Shown here one piece after another: positions 49,801-63,000 of a stretch of 64,000 nt of DNA. Within the stretch, counting starts at the first letter, position 1. Each line of letters opens with the position of its first letter. The notes under the pieces were generated by a model that was not told the origin of the DNA, searched no databases, and saw only the letters and a list, made by a program, of their open reading frames with translations. A program made the translations under genes and the position numbers. Source of the stretch: Diprion similis (Eukaryota > Arthropoda > Insecta > Hymenoptera > Diprionidae); assembly GCF_021155765.1 (NCBI RefSeq), contig NC_060116.1, positions 10,230,001 to 10,294,000 on the forward strand. The letters are read 5' to 3'.

Positions 49801-52800
49801 ATCGATTTCAATTAGACGGGAGTGCCAAAAGTATATGACTGATTACAGAAACGAGTTAAGATAGGTGGATGTAGTGGATGGCTAGGAGTGTGAAACACAT
49901 GGGCAGTTGAAATTATACGACGAACGGGATGTTTGGGAGAAACTGATCTGACGAAGAGTTCTGAGATGTACGGAGGAGAGTTATCGTGTAGGACTTAAGA
50001 GATAGATAGATAGGTGGATGGATGGATGGATGGATTTTATTCACCTTGGGGTACACGTTTTCTTAGGCGTAATGAAACTGATGCAAAAGTAAAATAAAAT
50101 TAAATAAAAGAAAAGGAGTTTTGTAGCTAAACGACAATAGTTATAGCAAAAGTAAAAGCGAGCATGATACAAACACATGCATGGAATCGTAAATGTCAGA
50201 TCGAGAGAGTGAGATATAGAGAGAATAAGCGAAGATTACAGATCCTACGAAATCTACTGCAGTGGCAGCAGCAGCAGCAGCCAAAGTCTCATTAAAACTG
50301 CGCGGGCCGAATCTGAAAGGTGTATGCGCAAAGCCGAGACATCTGTCCTTAATTCAACAAACGTCTAAGTTCACCCCGAGAACTTAAGTCGCACGTTAGA
50401 GAACCGTGTGCATCATCCCTGCAGATTGAAGTTGCGTCGGGTTGCGTATACACATAGTCAAAGGTTGTGGAAGGTTCGCGTCCGCTTTCCTCTCTCTCTC
50501 TCTTTATACTTGTAAACTTGTAAACTTGTAAATTAGTAAGTTATTCGAGGGGAGGGTTAGGGAAAGAAGGTTATTCGCCTCCGCATCTCCGCGAGGCAGA
50601 GGTCCGTCCATCCATCCATCCATCCCTCGATGTAGGTACACCCCCAGTTCGGACATATAAGCCTCGAGTTACGGTGATTGGACTATATAGGCGCAGTTAG
50701 CATACGAATGTTCGCTTCGTTTGTTTGCGGGGTCTAGGGGACCCTGTTTTACATAGATATTGTGATATTATGCCACCCCGGGAATTCTTACCTCAAATGC
50801 AGCCGAGCATCGTCGACTATACGCGCGACGCGACCTTATATTATAGAGAACGAAGACGAAAGCTTCGGAGGCATGTAACTAGGTATATACCTACACCATG
50901 CCGAAACCATCCCCAACGACACACCTGCACCCTGGGAAACTTCCGATCCGCTTACGTGTACCATCCCTAATACACCCGATAACCGTATAATGTAACAATC
51001 GGAGAAATTCAATCCCAAACAAGTTATGCAACCATATGGGTATGCACCGAACAACGCCCAAGTATAGGTAACCACAGTCTGCGGTGTATCGCGTAATGCG
51101 TATCATCTACGTGTGTGACGTCACACGCAAGTTGACGTACGGTTCAAGTTGTAATCTACAGCGACATACCCGACTCGACGTGAATGGTTAGACGCGTATT
51201 ATTATGTGTTGGATACTCTATGCTCGGCTCGAGGGAGGCTCGAAAACGACGAAGGGATGTCCGGATGGCATAAGTTGGTAATGGAAGTATCCGATACCCC
51301 CTCATTATGCGAACTTTGAAACGGCTTTATATGAAGTTATCAACTCGGATCCCTCCCAACTTTAGCCCCACCCCTCAGGTGCTACTGTAACCGTCTATAG
51401 TAATGTTTCGTATAAAGAAGGGGGTGCGAATTATACCTATCTCGCTAATAATCGGCTGACTGAATATCGAAACCTCGTAATTAGACCGTATCCGTTATCA
51501 GCGGGGTGAAATCCGCTTTCGTTCGTCCGTAGTTATTATATTTCACCCTGCGCACGTACGTATATACATATGTTGCATATTATTTATATCGTTGATGTCC
51601 TATAAATAATGGTTTTGCAGATACTTAATTTATAAAGCTAGGAGAGATATTCGAATGGTAAAATATTCGCACGGGTGAGATCATCTTCGCCTTGATTTTT
51701 GTCGGTAACTTTTTATTCCCGTATCGAGTGTAATAAATAATTAATCTCTCATCATCTCGTAAATAAACAGCAGGTGATGTGCAAAGATGAAAATCGTTTT
51801 TCAGTTCGCATGAGACGGTATTGCATACATAATTTTGAGAAGTGAAATTTGATTGCACATCATTGTAGATACAGTATGCCATACATAAATAATATACCCT
51901 TCACCCCTACCTATCGGCAGGCAAATGCGCATCGGAGAGGGGAAAATATTGTTTACTTTTATCCGAGATTCTGCACCCGCGTGTCGAAATCCGCGAAGGA
52001 GCAGTCAAATATTTGCCAATGGTAATCAGCGCGGAACAGGAGTACACATGTACCAATTTCTACATTGGTTTACCTTCCTTTTTCGAAATCCTTCTCCAAC
52101 TCGTGACGGTTTAATTTTATACATTTGTTTTTGAATCTTTGCTTGTAGGTACCACATGCAGTCATTACATATATATAGTCACTGAGCGAGTTAAGCATGT
52201 AATCGCAGATCACTTCGACTCGAGTCTACTCTGGTAAATCTTGATGGTAGAGTAAAGAATAAAAGAAGAAGTAAGGAAAAAGGCGGTGCACAGAGTTACT
52301 AGGTACACAAAAGTTTCACCCTGGAAAGGAACAAAGGTGCGGGAGGATCCGCGGCAGGAAGTGGTCCATGGTGGAAATCCGCGTACAATGTCCCAACTTT
52401 GGGCGAAAGGTATGAGAAAATGGTAATTAGAGGGATATCCTTGGCAAATCTCGGAAAATCTTAGGTAAACGATATTTTCCCCCAGACTCTCGCAACGTGA
52501 AAAGAAAAAGAAAAAGAAAACGAAGAAGAAGAAGAATAAGAAGAGTTTAAGAAGAATAAGAAAACAATGTAGGCACCATCGCGCACAGTTTTTCTTACCC
52601 TTGAGACTCTGAAAAGATTGGCGAAAAGAGTCTCGAGTCTTGTAAAAAATCAAGCTATTCTTTACGGGTATAATCACCACGCAGTTTAACAAAGTTCAAC
52701 CGACCAGGCGTGCGATTGTAGGCATAATAAACGACGAACAAACCGGTTATGATCGTGCAGACTGCCGAGATTATTATTTCTTATATATATCCGGTCGTCA

Positions 52801-54350
52801 ACCGAGTTCGTCAACTCACTGCGGCGGCGTCTTGAATCTGATCGTCAGCTTCAGGGCCAGGTTATTCCCACCGTTAATATACAGAGCGGGATGGCTCTCC
52901 TGCAGAAAAACGACTGCAGGATAGTAGATGACAAATACAGGGAGAGCCGTAAACTTGTAAGTGGCAAAATAAAGTTCGTTCCGTGTCGGTGACAGTTTAA
53001 TTAATATCTCTCGTCTTCAAAGGAAAAACTTCTCAAGCTCCTGGTAAACCACTTGAACTTTTCGGTGTGGTTTTTGCTCTCCTCTCCCCCAACCTCCGGT
53101 CCACTTACTTCGCTTTACGTTTCGTTTCTAATCCGAGACGTTTCAACTCTTTATCGTTAGATAAGTATACATACTTGCATCGCGCGTACGTAGAAGATCG
53201 ATAAACTCATCGTCGTAGGTACACATATAAAACTACGTATACCATTATAGAAATCTTCTTACTTGAAGTGTGCTTGAGACAAGAACCTGACGACGTACAA
53301 CGCAGTGTATAAGAATATAAAACGCAATCTTTGCCGTTATTGTTACGTCGCGAAACGTCGGAGTGTTTGTTAAGAGCCGGTTGAAAATCAGCCCTTTGCA
53401 GACCCTCGAACAAATCTGTCGTAATGATGTTCGCAATTCGGACGAAGAAATTCAAATGTTCCGGCTTAGTACGGTTTGCTCGAATACTTTCCCAGAGTTC
53501 CAAGTGCGACCCAAGCTTTCTCTGCAGATTGCAATCGACCTATAGAACGGCGCCGCTTGAGCTTGCGGAAACAGTTGTGCAGGGAGTCGGAGAAAAGCGA
53601 TTAAGTACGACGATAAGTATCGCGGACGAGTCAGATCGTTATGGAATATACTAGCTGGTATGCCCGTTATACGAGCTGCCATGCCGAGAAGAGATGTATA
53701 ACAAAATAAACCCTATTATACCCTTTTAATATAACAATTATAACAGATGACAAGCTCTCCCCGGGTTCTGACTCCCCCAGAATTCGAACAAATGTCCGCA
53801 GCAGGGAACCCGATGGTACATATACATTAACGATCGTATCGCAGACCTGGTGCTTAGTCGTGACGTGACGTTAGCTCGCATCTATCTCTCTACACGTGAT
53901 GTATAATTACAATACAAGATTGCAATTAGGAAACATTGAGAAATAACGATGGATATTATTTTTTAGAAAGCTCAGTTGACTTGTCGTCAACGACACAATG
54001 ATTGTCACTTTCTACCGCACAAGGTGAAGGGAATGTGTGAGCTGCTGTGCTGTGCTGTGCACGTGAAACTGGGTACGGAAGTAAGAGCTAGTTGGTGCAG
54101 GGTATAATAGATCTGGTTCTATGTAGTAAGGGGGATGAAATATACAACAAGTCGAGGAATAGAGACGGTCTTGACCCGCAAGCTCCTTCCTACCTATAAG
54201 AGGAAGGGACTCACCGTTGTCGTTGAGAGCTTCGTTCGTTGCATATGGAACGCTGTGTAGGTCCCTGACGTTGTTGGAAACTGCGAGCCCGAAATCCAAG
54301 TTATGGTCCTCGAGCAGTAAACAGCATAGTAACAACCGTGCCACCCCCAT
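37523..54350 (-). CDS. DIP/lachesin-type cell adhesion protein, three Ig domains
   Basis: Eight complement exons are 54350-54215, 46670-46573, 42128-41882, 41579-41406, 39704-39576, 39175-39040, 38637-38480 and 37857-37523. All phases agree, giving 470 residues. The N-terminus MGVARLLLCCLLL looks like a signal peptide. Ig1 (about 52-160) has VLSC and the hallmark DKGCYMCQLNT. Ig2 (about 162-261) has ATLACKASGRPSP and GAYLCIASNEVPP. Ig3 (about 266-360) has VPNQLLGSPLGTDVALVC and GEYTCSATSSMG. A low-complexity stalk then leads to a hydrophobic end, VVLVLWIINVALFLHIL, consistent with a GPI-anchor signal or a membrane segment. This architecture is that of Dpr-interacting proteins and lachesin (the arthropod IgLON group), which mediate neuronal recognition at the cell surface. 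Which paralog it is cannot be told here. An acceptor directly precedes the ATG, so upstream 5'UTR exons must exist. Confidence 0.93.
40336..40392. repeat. (TA)n microsatellite
   Basis: About 57 bases of nearly pure TA repeat in an intron of the DIP-like gene, with one AA interruption near its left end. It explains the YIYIYI open frames there. Confidence 0.95.
43687..43729. repeat. (AT)n microsatellite
   Basis: Pure AT run of about 43 bases, with smaller AT runs just to its left (about 43640-43680), in an intron of the DIP-like gene. Confidence 0.95.
44271..44319. other. Small perfect-stem hairpin
   Basis: ATGTTTAACGG at 44271-44281 pairs perfectly with CCGTTAAACAT at 44309-44319 around a 27-base loop. 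The stem is too short for a typical pri-miRNA, and no function is proposed. Confidence 0.5.
44502..44534. repeat. (GA)n microsatellite
   Basis: Pure GA run of about 33 bases in the intron between the first two Ig1 exons of the DIP-like gene. Similar GA/TC runs recur at 46795-46828, 45656-45690, 48427-48449 and 49369-49393. Confidence 0.95.
45656..45690. repeat. (TC)n microsatellite with CTCGCTC interruptions
   Basis: TC run of about 35 bases interrupted twice by G, in the same intron of the DIP-like gene. Confidence 0.93.
46795..46828. repeat. (GA)n microsatellite near an Ig1 exon
   Basis: GA run of about 34 bases, 125 bases upstream (in transcript sense) of the exon that begins at 46670. 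On the transcribed strand it is a TC tract. Confidence 0.95.
48191..48231. repeat. (CATTC)n pentanucleotide repeat
   Basis: About eight perfect CATTC units within a pyrimidine-rich stretch, in the first coding intron of the DIP-like gene. It produces the HSIPFHSIPF open-frame artefact. Confidence 0.95.
50001..50035. repeat. GATA/GATG tetranucleotide repeat
   Basis: A few GATA units pass into about six GATG units, in the first coding intron of the DIP-like gene. Confidence 0.85.
52820..52899 (-). other. Exon-like segment, origin unknown
   Basis: On the minus strand TTTTTCTGCAG precedes and GTGAGT follows an 80-bp segment that is open in one frame (ESHPALYINGGNNLALKLT, then IRFKTPP). The peptide has some look of the first strands of a laminin G domain. 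It lies in the first coding intron of the DIP-like gene. Its phase does not fit that gene: entering at phase 1 hits a stop. It is either an exon of another minus-strand gene, part of a nested or untranslated exon, or chance. Confidence 0.3.
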
Positions 54351-57000
54351 TCTGGAAACAAATCGGGACCCATTAAACCGAGTATAATATTATACTCGTT
54401 ACGGGGTTGATGTTACGGTGCAGGGCGTCGGGTATCCATATACATACGACACCTTTGTGCGCGTGGTGTATGTGTACCCGTGATATGTTATACGGGACCA
54501 TTTGGTCGGACGGAAAAACGTGATTTAAAAAAAGAACAAAACAAAAAAAAAAAAAAAAGAAGGCAATAAAGAAAAAATACACGCCATCCTCTTCGACCCT
54601 TTGCAACCTACACTCCCTTCGAAATATTTTACTTAAAACATCGAGTCGTTCCGATCCTGCACCATAAACTACGAGAAGTATCGTAACACGGCCGGAGGCT
54701 AAACATAGGTATACGATATATATCGAGGGGCGAATGGCGAGAGCCGAATAATAAAAGAGGAAACAGGGAAGTTGAATTTTGAAAAAATATCATTTTCCTC
54801 CCTGTGAAGCTGTGTCGTAAAATCGATCTCGCCTGGCACGAAGATTTTCAATACATGCTGGGTCGGTGTACATCTTCGCTGTGATTATCGTCGAAGATCG
54901 GTAACGTATAGATATAAAAACGAGAGAGAAAGTGCGGTACGTTGGAGCCTGCGATGTGTAAGAGAAGACGCGTCGACCGTGACGTCACAGAGAAGTCGTA
55001 CAACGGATGAAAGTCGCCGGATGTGGAATGCGTATAAAAATGTGCACATATGTACTCGTTCTTGTTGTTGTTTTTTTCGACAACATGTAATACATGTACT
55101 GTATACAGTCTCGCGTAGTTTCAAATCTCAAGACTCACTTTCATTCCTTGAAGAAATCAAAGCAAGTTCTTCACGGTTCACGCGCGTGCCCGTGATGTCG
55201 CCTAGAAAGAGAAAGTTCCTCCGACGTTCGTTCGTTTGCGTGCAATCTAAAACGAATAAATAAATAAATAAATGCAAAGTGAATATATACGTCCCTGTAA
55301 TACATATACCTACAAAAGCAGCATCGTAGTTATTTATGATACCTAATTTTTTTACACCGAGATCAAAGTTCACGCGGGATTTGTCAGAAGGTGCGTCGGG
55401 AGGCGTAATAAATATAAAAACGTAAAAATGAGAAGCTTGGAGGGAAAAAAAGTAAAAAAAAAAAAAGAAAAAAGAAAAACGAGCAAAGAAAAGAGCGGAA
55501 AAATATTACAACTTTCAAGACGCGGACAGCGGAGATTTTTTATGTCTCCCCCCGCGGTTTTATATCCCGAGTCTCGGAGATAAACTCTGATAAACCTGCA
55601 GGGTTCCCGAAACCTCGGAGACGACGACACCTTGAGGATATCGAAATTTGAGAGCCCGGTTGTCGGATACGTCGACGTCAGGCTGCAGCTGTGCAGAGCT
55701 TGAATAATATTTTGAATTTTTTCAACATCCCTCTGCTACCGTCGCTCCCGTTGCCAATGCGAAAAGGGGGTTGGAGGGCGGTTATTAAAAAAAATTTTAA
55801 TTTTACTCCGCTCAGCGACATCAATTATCCTCGAGCCGGTGAGATTTTTCGCCAAACTTTAACACCGACAGTCCTCGCGCGGTTTCGTTTTCCCCGAGAG
55901 CCGCGTGTTTGCCGTTATAACCGACGTTATAATACGCGGTGCAGCAGTGTGTACGTGGTAGTCAACCCCTGCACGTGGTGCGGGGTGGCTCGGTTCGGTT
56001 CGGAGTAAAAAGTTACTTATTACACGCCGTAAATCACCGGATATTGATTTTTTTTTGGGGGTGAAAAAGGCAAACGTGTTAATACACACTCGTATATATT
56101 TATTTTCAAATCCAGCGGCAATTAAATTAAGGATGAAATCGCGCTCGGTCCTTCTTCGCAATCTGTAATATCTCAGATAAGTACCTACACGTTGACAATC
56201 CCGCGTACCTACCTACCTACCTATGTCGCATTCCGTCAGACGTAGTGAGTAATTTCACCAATCAGTTCGGAGACAAAGGCGCGCGAGGCCGATAAGCGGG
56301 GATGAAAGAAATCCGTACAGCAGAAATGAGGGGGGGAAAAAAACGAGGAGAAGCTGCGAACAGAGACGCTTTTTTATCCTCACGTTATTGTCGCACACAC
56401 GCACGCACGCACGCACGCACGCACACACATACACTCGCCGCAAAACCGCATCAACTTGATCGGATAGATTTCGTTAAAAAAAAAAAAAGTAAAGAAAAGA
56501 AGAAAAAATAAGGAAAATTGTATCTCCATATTGCTGTAGGTACAGGTATAACGTAATTCATGATCGCAACTCGAGTTGCTAATCGTATTTCACACACGTA
56601 TAAAAGCGACATTATCGGTGCACCTAATCCCCGGATTTGTTTGCGCGTGTTTATACACCTGCACTCGAGCGATGATGAGAAAATCGTGGAACAATTCGAG
56701 GCTCGTTAAACTTTCACCCTCTGATCCTCCTCTTCGTCACCCCTTTCCGACCCCCCCGCACACCGCTTTACGTATATCCACCGACGGTTGAGCAGCAATT
56801 AATTTACCTTGTAGGAAGGGTGTAGCATAGCTATCTCTACGTCGGGGAGGATTGTGACATGGGACCGTTGCTGTTGGGTTTCAACGCTGTTGGTGGTCTC
56901 GCAGTTTTTCTTTTTTTTTTTTTTTTTTTTGTCTTTTTGGTTTTAATACAGTTATGATATGGCTGTAATATAATATTTTACGAGGCGACTAAACACTCGC
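54351..57000. other. Upstream side of the DIP-like gene; no exon supported
   Basis: Probably a 5' intron, since an acceptor sits at 54352-54353 on the minus strand. It contains A-runs (about 54541-54558), a CACG/CA repeat (56394-56428), a T-run (about 56907-56930) and homopurine stretches. Open frames across them are composition effects. Confidence 0.4.
56394..56428. repeat. (CACG)n/(CA)n repeat
   Basis: About six CACG units flanked by short CA runs. It explains the THARTHARTH and ACVRACVRVC open frames on the two strands. Confidence 0.92.
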
Positions 57001-60000
57001 TTCGGAATCTTGACGACTCAGCGGTGATGCTGCGACGACGGACGCATCCCCGGGCGTCGGGACGCGTGTACTGAGGTGTCAGCGAGACGAAGGGAGTCGC
57101 GCTACCCCTAGGCGTCGGGACGCCGTTGCCGTTTTCAACCCCGGGCGCACAGCGCAGGTCTGAAAACTTCTTTCGAAAATATGATGTTTCATTTGTATAA
57201 TAAACGCGTTACGTTTCTTTGTTTATTCATTTTTTTTTTTTTTTACTCTCGTTATTTAGCCGTTTAATGTTGCTCTTTCTTTTTTTAAATTCATTTAACA
57301 ATTTTATTACCTTCCGAGTAAATATTGTATGTACCTCGTCTGGATGATATTGAGTATCTACATTGAGCGGATGCTGGAGAGCGCACGTGGGAGATTTTAT
57401 CAGAATGTTATTAAATGAACATCGATTCTGGTCCAACACACTGTACATACGTAACATACGATAATAAATTTGGAATTCACGCACACGCGTAAACGAAGGA
57501 AAAACCACGGGCATTCTTCACTCCGGTGTTTTTAATTAAAGAAAATTCCGTTTTTCTTCTCCCCTTTTCACGTTTATTAGTCCTACGGATGTTGTATCGC
57601 AGAATGTGGCTGAATCCTTCCCCCCAGCACGCTGTAATTCGGATACCGGTGCCTGTCTAGACACTTTGATACAGTCTTGAAATCCTCCCTTAGTCTCGAC
57701 GCTTCCTCCCCAACCATATTCTACACACACATACATATGAGCGCTTATAAAGTACACCGTGGAAAACTGACGGTGTTGAAATTGACGAAAAGCGGTAAAC
57801 GCAGAACTTGAACGTCGGATTGCGTTACATTGACGACAAGTAGTATTAGATCAGTATCGAATAGTGTCAGATTGAGACAGAAAAATACTCTACGGAATTT
57901 CACAGCGCATTCTTCTTGCAGTGTAAATATACGCCATGTATACGCAGATTCGTGCAGAGCTCTGTGGCGTACATCTTCTATTCACTTCCGGTTCTATCTA
58001 TCTATCTATACTCCGTTTTCCATTTCCAGGATCATCAATTTTTTCTTATATCTGCGTTAAACCGGCGTTATGCTGTGGCGTTCTTCGGTGCGTGACGTAA
58101 ATTTGTAGGCAGATGTATCTTAATGATCGACAGCGATAATTAATTCGTTTAATGCATCTCGTCGAATACTCCGATAGTCGATATAAACGCAGTAGCGCCA
58201 TACATATTGTAACGGTCGAGAGGTTACAGAGTAAAATAAACACGATCGTGAGATTAAAAGATTGGGAAAAATGCTACGGTTTAAAGTTGCAAACAAGACT
58301 GTTTTTACAATAATATAGATTGACGCAGGAACCTTATTATTCATTTGGTAACAGGCGAAAGCAGCACTAAAGTGCCTTTTATCTACGATTACTACTGGAT
58401 CAGAAAAAGGGGGTGGCAAAACGGTTGATTTCACCCTTTGTAACACTATAATATATACGTAGGTATATCTGATAGCTGAACGATAACAAAGTTTTCGCAA
58501 AGATGTGATAATAATGGTATTAAACGTATATATACCAGACGGTCTTTGCCTGGCTGTAAATTCATCTGGTAATGGATTCGATGTGACTAAGCAAAATGTG
58601 TAATCATTTTACGAGTTTCTGAGTTATTGTTCCGTAGCTAATGCAGTGCCTACTCCGGGTTGATTGGATTGAATGTCCGGCCTCAAATGCGATCGGGACG
58701 TTTAAACAAAGTACTTTTGAAACATTTTTGTTATTTCAATCACGCAGGTGTGTCGAGGAGTGGGTGGATCTAATTTATACAACTGCAGACTTTTCAACGG
58801 GCCGTGATACATACCTAAAGTATAATATTTGCGAGCGGTATACCGTTACACACGCATTTGCTGTGAGAATTCTAATACCTCAAACGTGCCCCACCATATA
58901 TACATACATACATAGATACGCACCTGTACATTGTACTCTATATGTATATGTAAACTCGGGACTCGCTTAAATCGGGGGTTTTTGGGGCGTGAGAAAGCGC
59001 GATTGAAACTTCGTAGTTATACGTATAAACAGAGGGAGTGTAACGCGTAGATTGCGAAAAACAATCGTAATTATACGCTTTCGTAAAGTTTGCCAATTAT
59101 ACGTGCCATGCTCGCGAAGGTCGCGGCAATCCTGCCGCTGCGCTGCTGTTGCTGCTTTATAGGATATAATAGAGGGCAAAAGTTGTTCGGCACCGGCGAT
59201 GATAGTCGAGCCTCGTCACGCGATCCTTATCTTACGATTAGGGTGGTCTACACGTCCGTTAACTTTCCTCGAAGGCATGTGCCGTTCTCGCTTCGGGCGC
59301 AAGTAATGTTTTCTCCAACAATAAACGCCGGCTTCCGAGCTGCTCTGCAGTAACAATAAATATGAAAAATCCATACGACCGACGTATGGACGGAACGAGA
59401 ATCGATACGTCGACGCGTCTACTTGACTACTTCCATTCAATCCCGCAGTCACTCGATAAGTCGACAGCGATATGCCCGTCCTCAGTTATACTCCTCCTGA
59501 CATCCCTCCGGGCGGAATGTGCATCAGCTAAATACGCAACATGTATCATTTATATAAATATGTATATATACATATACGTGCGATTTTCGAACATACATTC
59601 CGTATGCGATACCGCACGGTCGTATCCACACGTGTGGAATCCGGCTACATCCAGGCGTCTATACACGTATGTGCAAGTTTAATATATTAATGGCGCTGGA
59701 AATGCCCGTATATTTCATAAAATACGTGACTGTGCGTATTCCCCGGGATTCCCCGACACCCCTCGCGATACCCACCCTCTACTACCCTCTCTTATACACA
59801 GAGAGACGCAGGACGCTGGTGATCGTCAACCCGAAAAACCTCGGGGGTCCTGCAGCCAACCTCGAACCGGCTTATCTTTGGTTCCACACGTGTTACTATC
59901 CCGAATATATAATATAAAACGAATCAGGGGGCCGCTATTTTCCGGACCGTTTCTCGCTTATTCGGGCTTAAGCGCGGAAAATCGGAGATCAATAAGACAC

Positions 60001-63000
60001 TTTTCAGTTTTCAGCTGGCACCGATACTCTCCTGGGTCGGCCGGGGGTTCGGGGCGTCCGGGGTGCAGCATCGGGATACCGGGATACCGGAGGGCCGAAG
60101 GGTGGGTGGAGGGTGGAGGGTGGATATCGCTGGATGCTGGGAATGGCGCCGGTACTTTCTGCCAGCCACCAGACACCGGCATGTATTTCAATCCCGTGTA
60201 CCTATTACACCCATTTCTACCCCTGCAGCTCGCGCGTTTATTTAATCGTGCAATTAACTCGTCACACTTGGCGCGCTGCGTTAACGCGAAACACAACGTA
60301 TCTTTTCACCCCTTTCAATCAACCCTTTCTCCTTCTCTCCCTCTCACTCGTTCACCTGTTCTTCTTTTTCCCCGGGATAATGAGTTAATGTACATACAGA
60401 GGCGGATGTGTAACCTTTCATATTATACTCGTAGGTACCTATATACATTATACTGCAGGGAGAAGCTACAGGATATTGTACATTTACGAGGAACCGAGTG
60501 TCAGCGATAAGTCTGTGTGGATACAGGGGTTGTATATCTTACCACCTTTATCGATTTCCAAACTCTTTTGATCGCTGTGGAAGGTAAATCGTGGCTAAAC
60601 ATGCGTGAACGAAATCCGGCTTATACGTGTTTGCTTGCCGCTATTTATTTCCTTCTTTTTATACCTTCTATACGGCTGTAAGGCATGTAGGTATAGGTTG
60701 GTATGTTTACCTTGCGTAATACTCACTTTGAATGAACTCCACGCAGAGGTTTATACGGAAGCGGCGGGGGTGGGAAAAGGGGTTGAATTCCGGCGGTCAC
60801 TTGAAACAACAACTCATGGGGGCGCTGCGGGATGTTCGTTTTTCGTTAATTCCTTCCTGTCTCCGGTTGCCGGCTTATGTGTGTGTGTATATGTATATAC
60901 ATACGTAAAGAGCTGTTTCAAATTAGAGATCCTTTTTTTATACTGCAGGTACAAGGATTCAAAGTTACCTATAGTTTTTGTCGCGGTGTACACAAAGTCC
61001 TATCAAAATATACAGGATTTTTTCCCTCAAGTCTAAGGGGTGATTCACAGCTGCATGTGACTTTTTCTCATTTGTATAACATGTGAGAAAAATAAATATT
61101 TCCATTTCCTTAGCCAAATTGCTCAAAATAATCGTCAGCTATACGATCCTATACTTAATATAATACGGATGTAATAGTGCGGATAATTGAATTACCTTGA
61201 AAATGACTTTTTTTTACATTGAAGCTTCCACGACTCTGATATTAGCATAATCAAGAGTTCTTGTATCTCTTGTTCAAAATGCGAATCCAACTTTCGAACC
61301 ACACTGTACACTCAGAGGAAAATATAGTTGAAAATTACGTTAACTACTTTTACAGACGTGTTTCTTGCGTCACGTAATTTTCAATATCGTATGAAAACGG
61401 TTTTGCTACAAAATTACTTTTACTAATCACAAAATTTTACTATTCCTTTTTATCTCTCTCTTTCTCTCTATCTCTGTGCATTATAACATGCAGGAAACTG
61501 AAACGAATCGGTATACTTTTAATCGAACCGCAAAGAGTCACATGGAACGTGACAACAGCTCAAAAAATTAAACTCGAATTGAAAATTCTGTACCTGGAGA
61601 GAATTTACAGTTCGACAAAAACTATAACTATATACCCACAGCGTTTTTGGCCTTGTTTCGTAGAAAACTAAAAAATGTAGACGCGTGAAAAATCTTTCCT
61701 CCCTCCATCGCTTATCAGGCTGCAAATACCTTTGGCTTCTCTTTTTCCACCGGGCTTTCGAATGGCATGGCACGCGCGCGATCTCGTGATAGGTGGCGGG
61801 GGCGGGGGGGTGGAAATAAAGCAAAAGGCTAGGCACTTGTCTCCTAATGGCAGCCAACTTCTCTTAGGTATATTCTCTGCATTTCCAGCCTCAACCTTTC
61901 CGTAAATATATACCTACTTCGGAGGCATTGTTTAGAGACGAGCCTGAAGCTCCTCCGCGGCTGGGGGACAAAGCGCGTTCAACTCGCGCGGAGTGTTGAG
62001 ATCCGACTTGAAAGCTCGGAGACATCCCATTTCCCTGTTATCTTTATACTTTCTTCTTTCCTTCGGTCCCCCTCCGTTCTCCACTTTCTTCTTCTTTTTC
62101 TTCTTCCCTTCTCTGTTTAGGTATTTCTTTCTCAGTTTCTCTTAATTCCCTCCCTGTCCGCGACCGCGTTTCAGCCATAATGTATGTGTTTCTATACATA
62201 TACGTATATACATATATATATATACACCCTTATACTTTATCTCCGCCAGTCTTTTCCGCGTGTATAAACACGGCCGCAGTACGCGCTGCTTCAAGTCAGC
62301 GTAAGCTTAACCGGCGACGACCTAAATTATCTCGCCAAGTTTAAATCCCCGGACGTCATTGACTTTCAGAGCTGGGTTTTCCTCGAGGTTTCTTAACCCT
62401 CGCAATCAGCAGGTGTGCGTATTCCAACATCCCTCGCGAAATTTTACAGAGTCCTGTAAATACGCGAATCGGTGTCCAACGGCGTTAAAATTCCCTCCGA
62501 AAATCTACCGGAAGACTGAAATTCCTCAGGTGTATATACACGAGTATATAAGGGATTGTTTATAAGCCGGGTAAGCAATTTCTTCAGACAAAACGAATCT
62601 TTTGACGAAACTTCACCGACAAGAATTAGGCATCATCGTGGGGTCGGGTGTGCAGCTAAAGGGAAGAAAAAAGGGGGAAAAACCGAGAGGCGGAGACACC
62701 GTGACCGAGGGTGCAGAAAATAAGGGAGGTGAGAAAAGTGGCCTCTCTTACGCTGGATTATAGCGCATGAAAATCTTTGTTAAGCGTCTCGTCGGTGATA
62801 CGAGCAACGCGGCATCCCCTGCAACGCAGTTATGCTAATTAAGAACTTTATACCACGGAGCCGTTGAAACGGCGATGAAAGCCACTTTGCGAAGACTATG
62901 TTGTGCCTCCAGCCTCCACGCTGCTCGGCCGGTATAAAGACTTTAGATATATACTCTCAGCGAGTACAAGGGTGTCGGTTACGGTGCTCTTCGCCCTCTC

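Noticed and set aside
52210-52692. 160-codon minus-strand open frame
   Set aside because: Its centre is a poly-Phe run from a purine-rich tract, and no family resemblance is seen.
59878-60510. 210-codon plus-strand open frame
   Set aside because: No domain, no splice context, proline/glycine-rich composition from a local GC-rich patch, and overlapping open frames on both strands.
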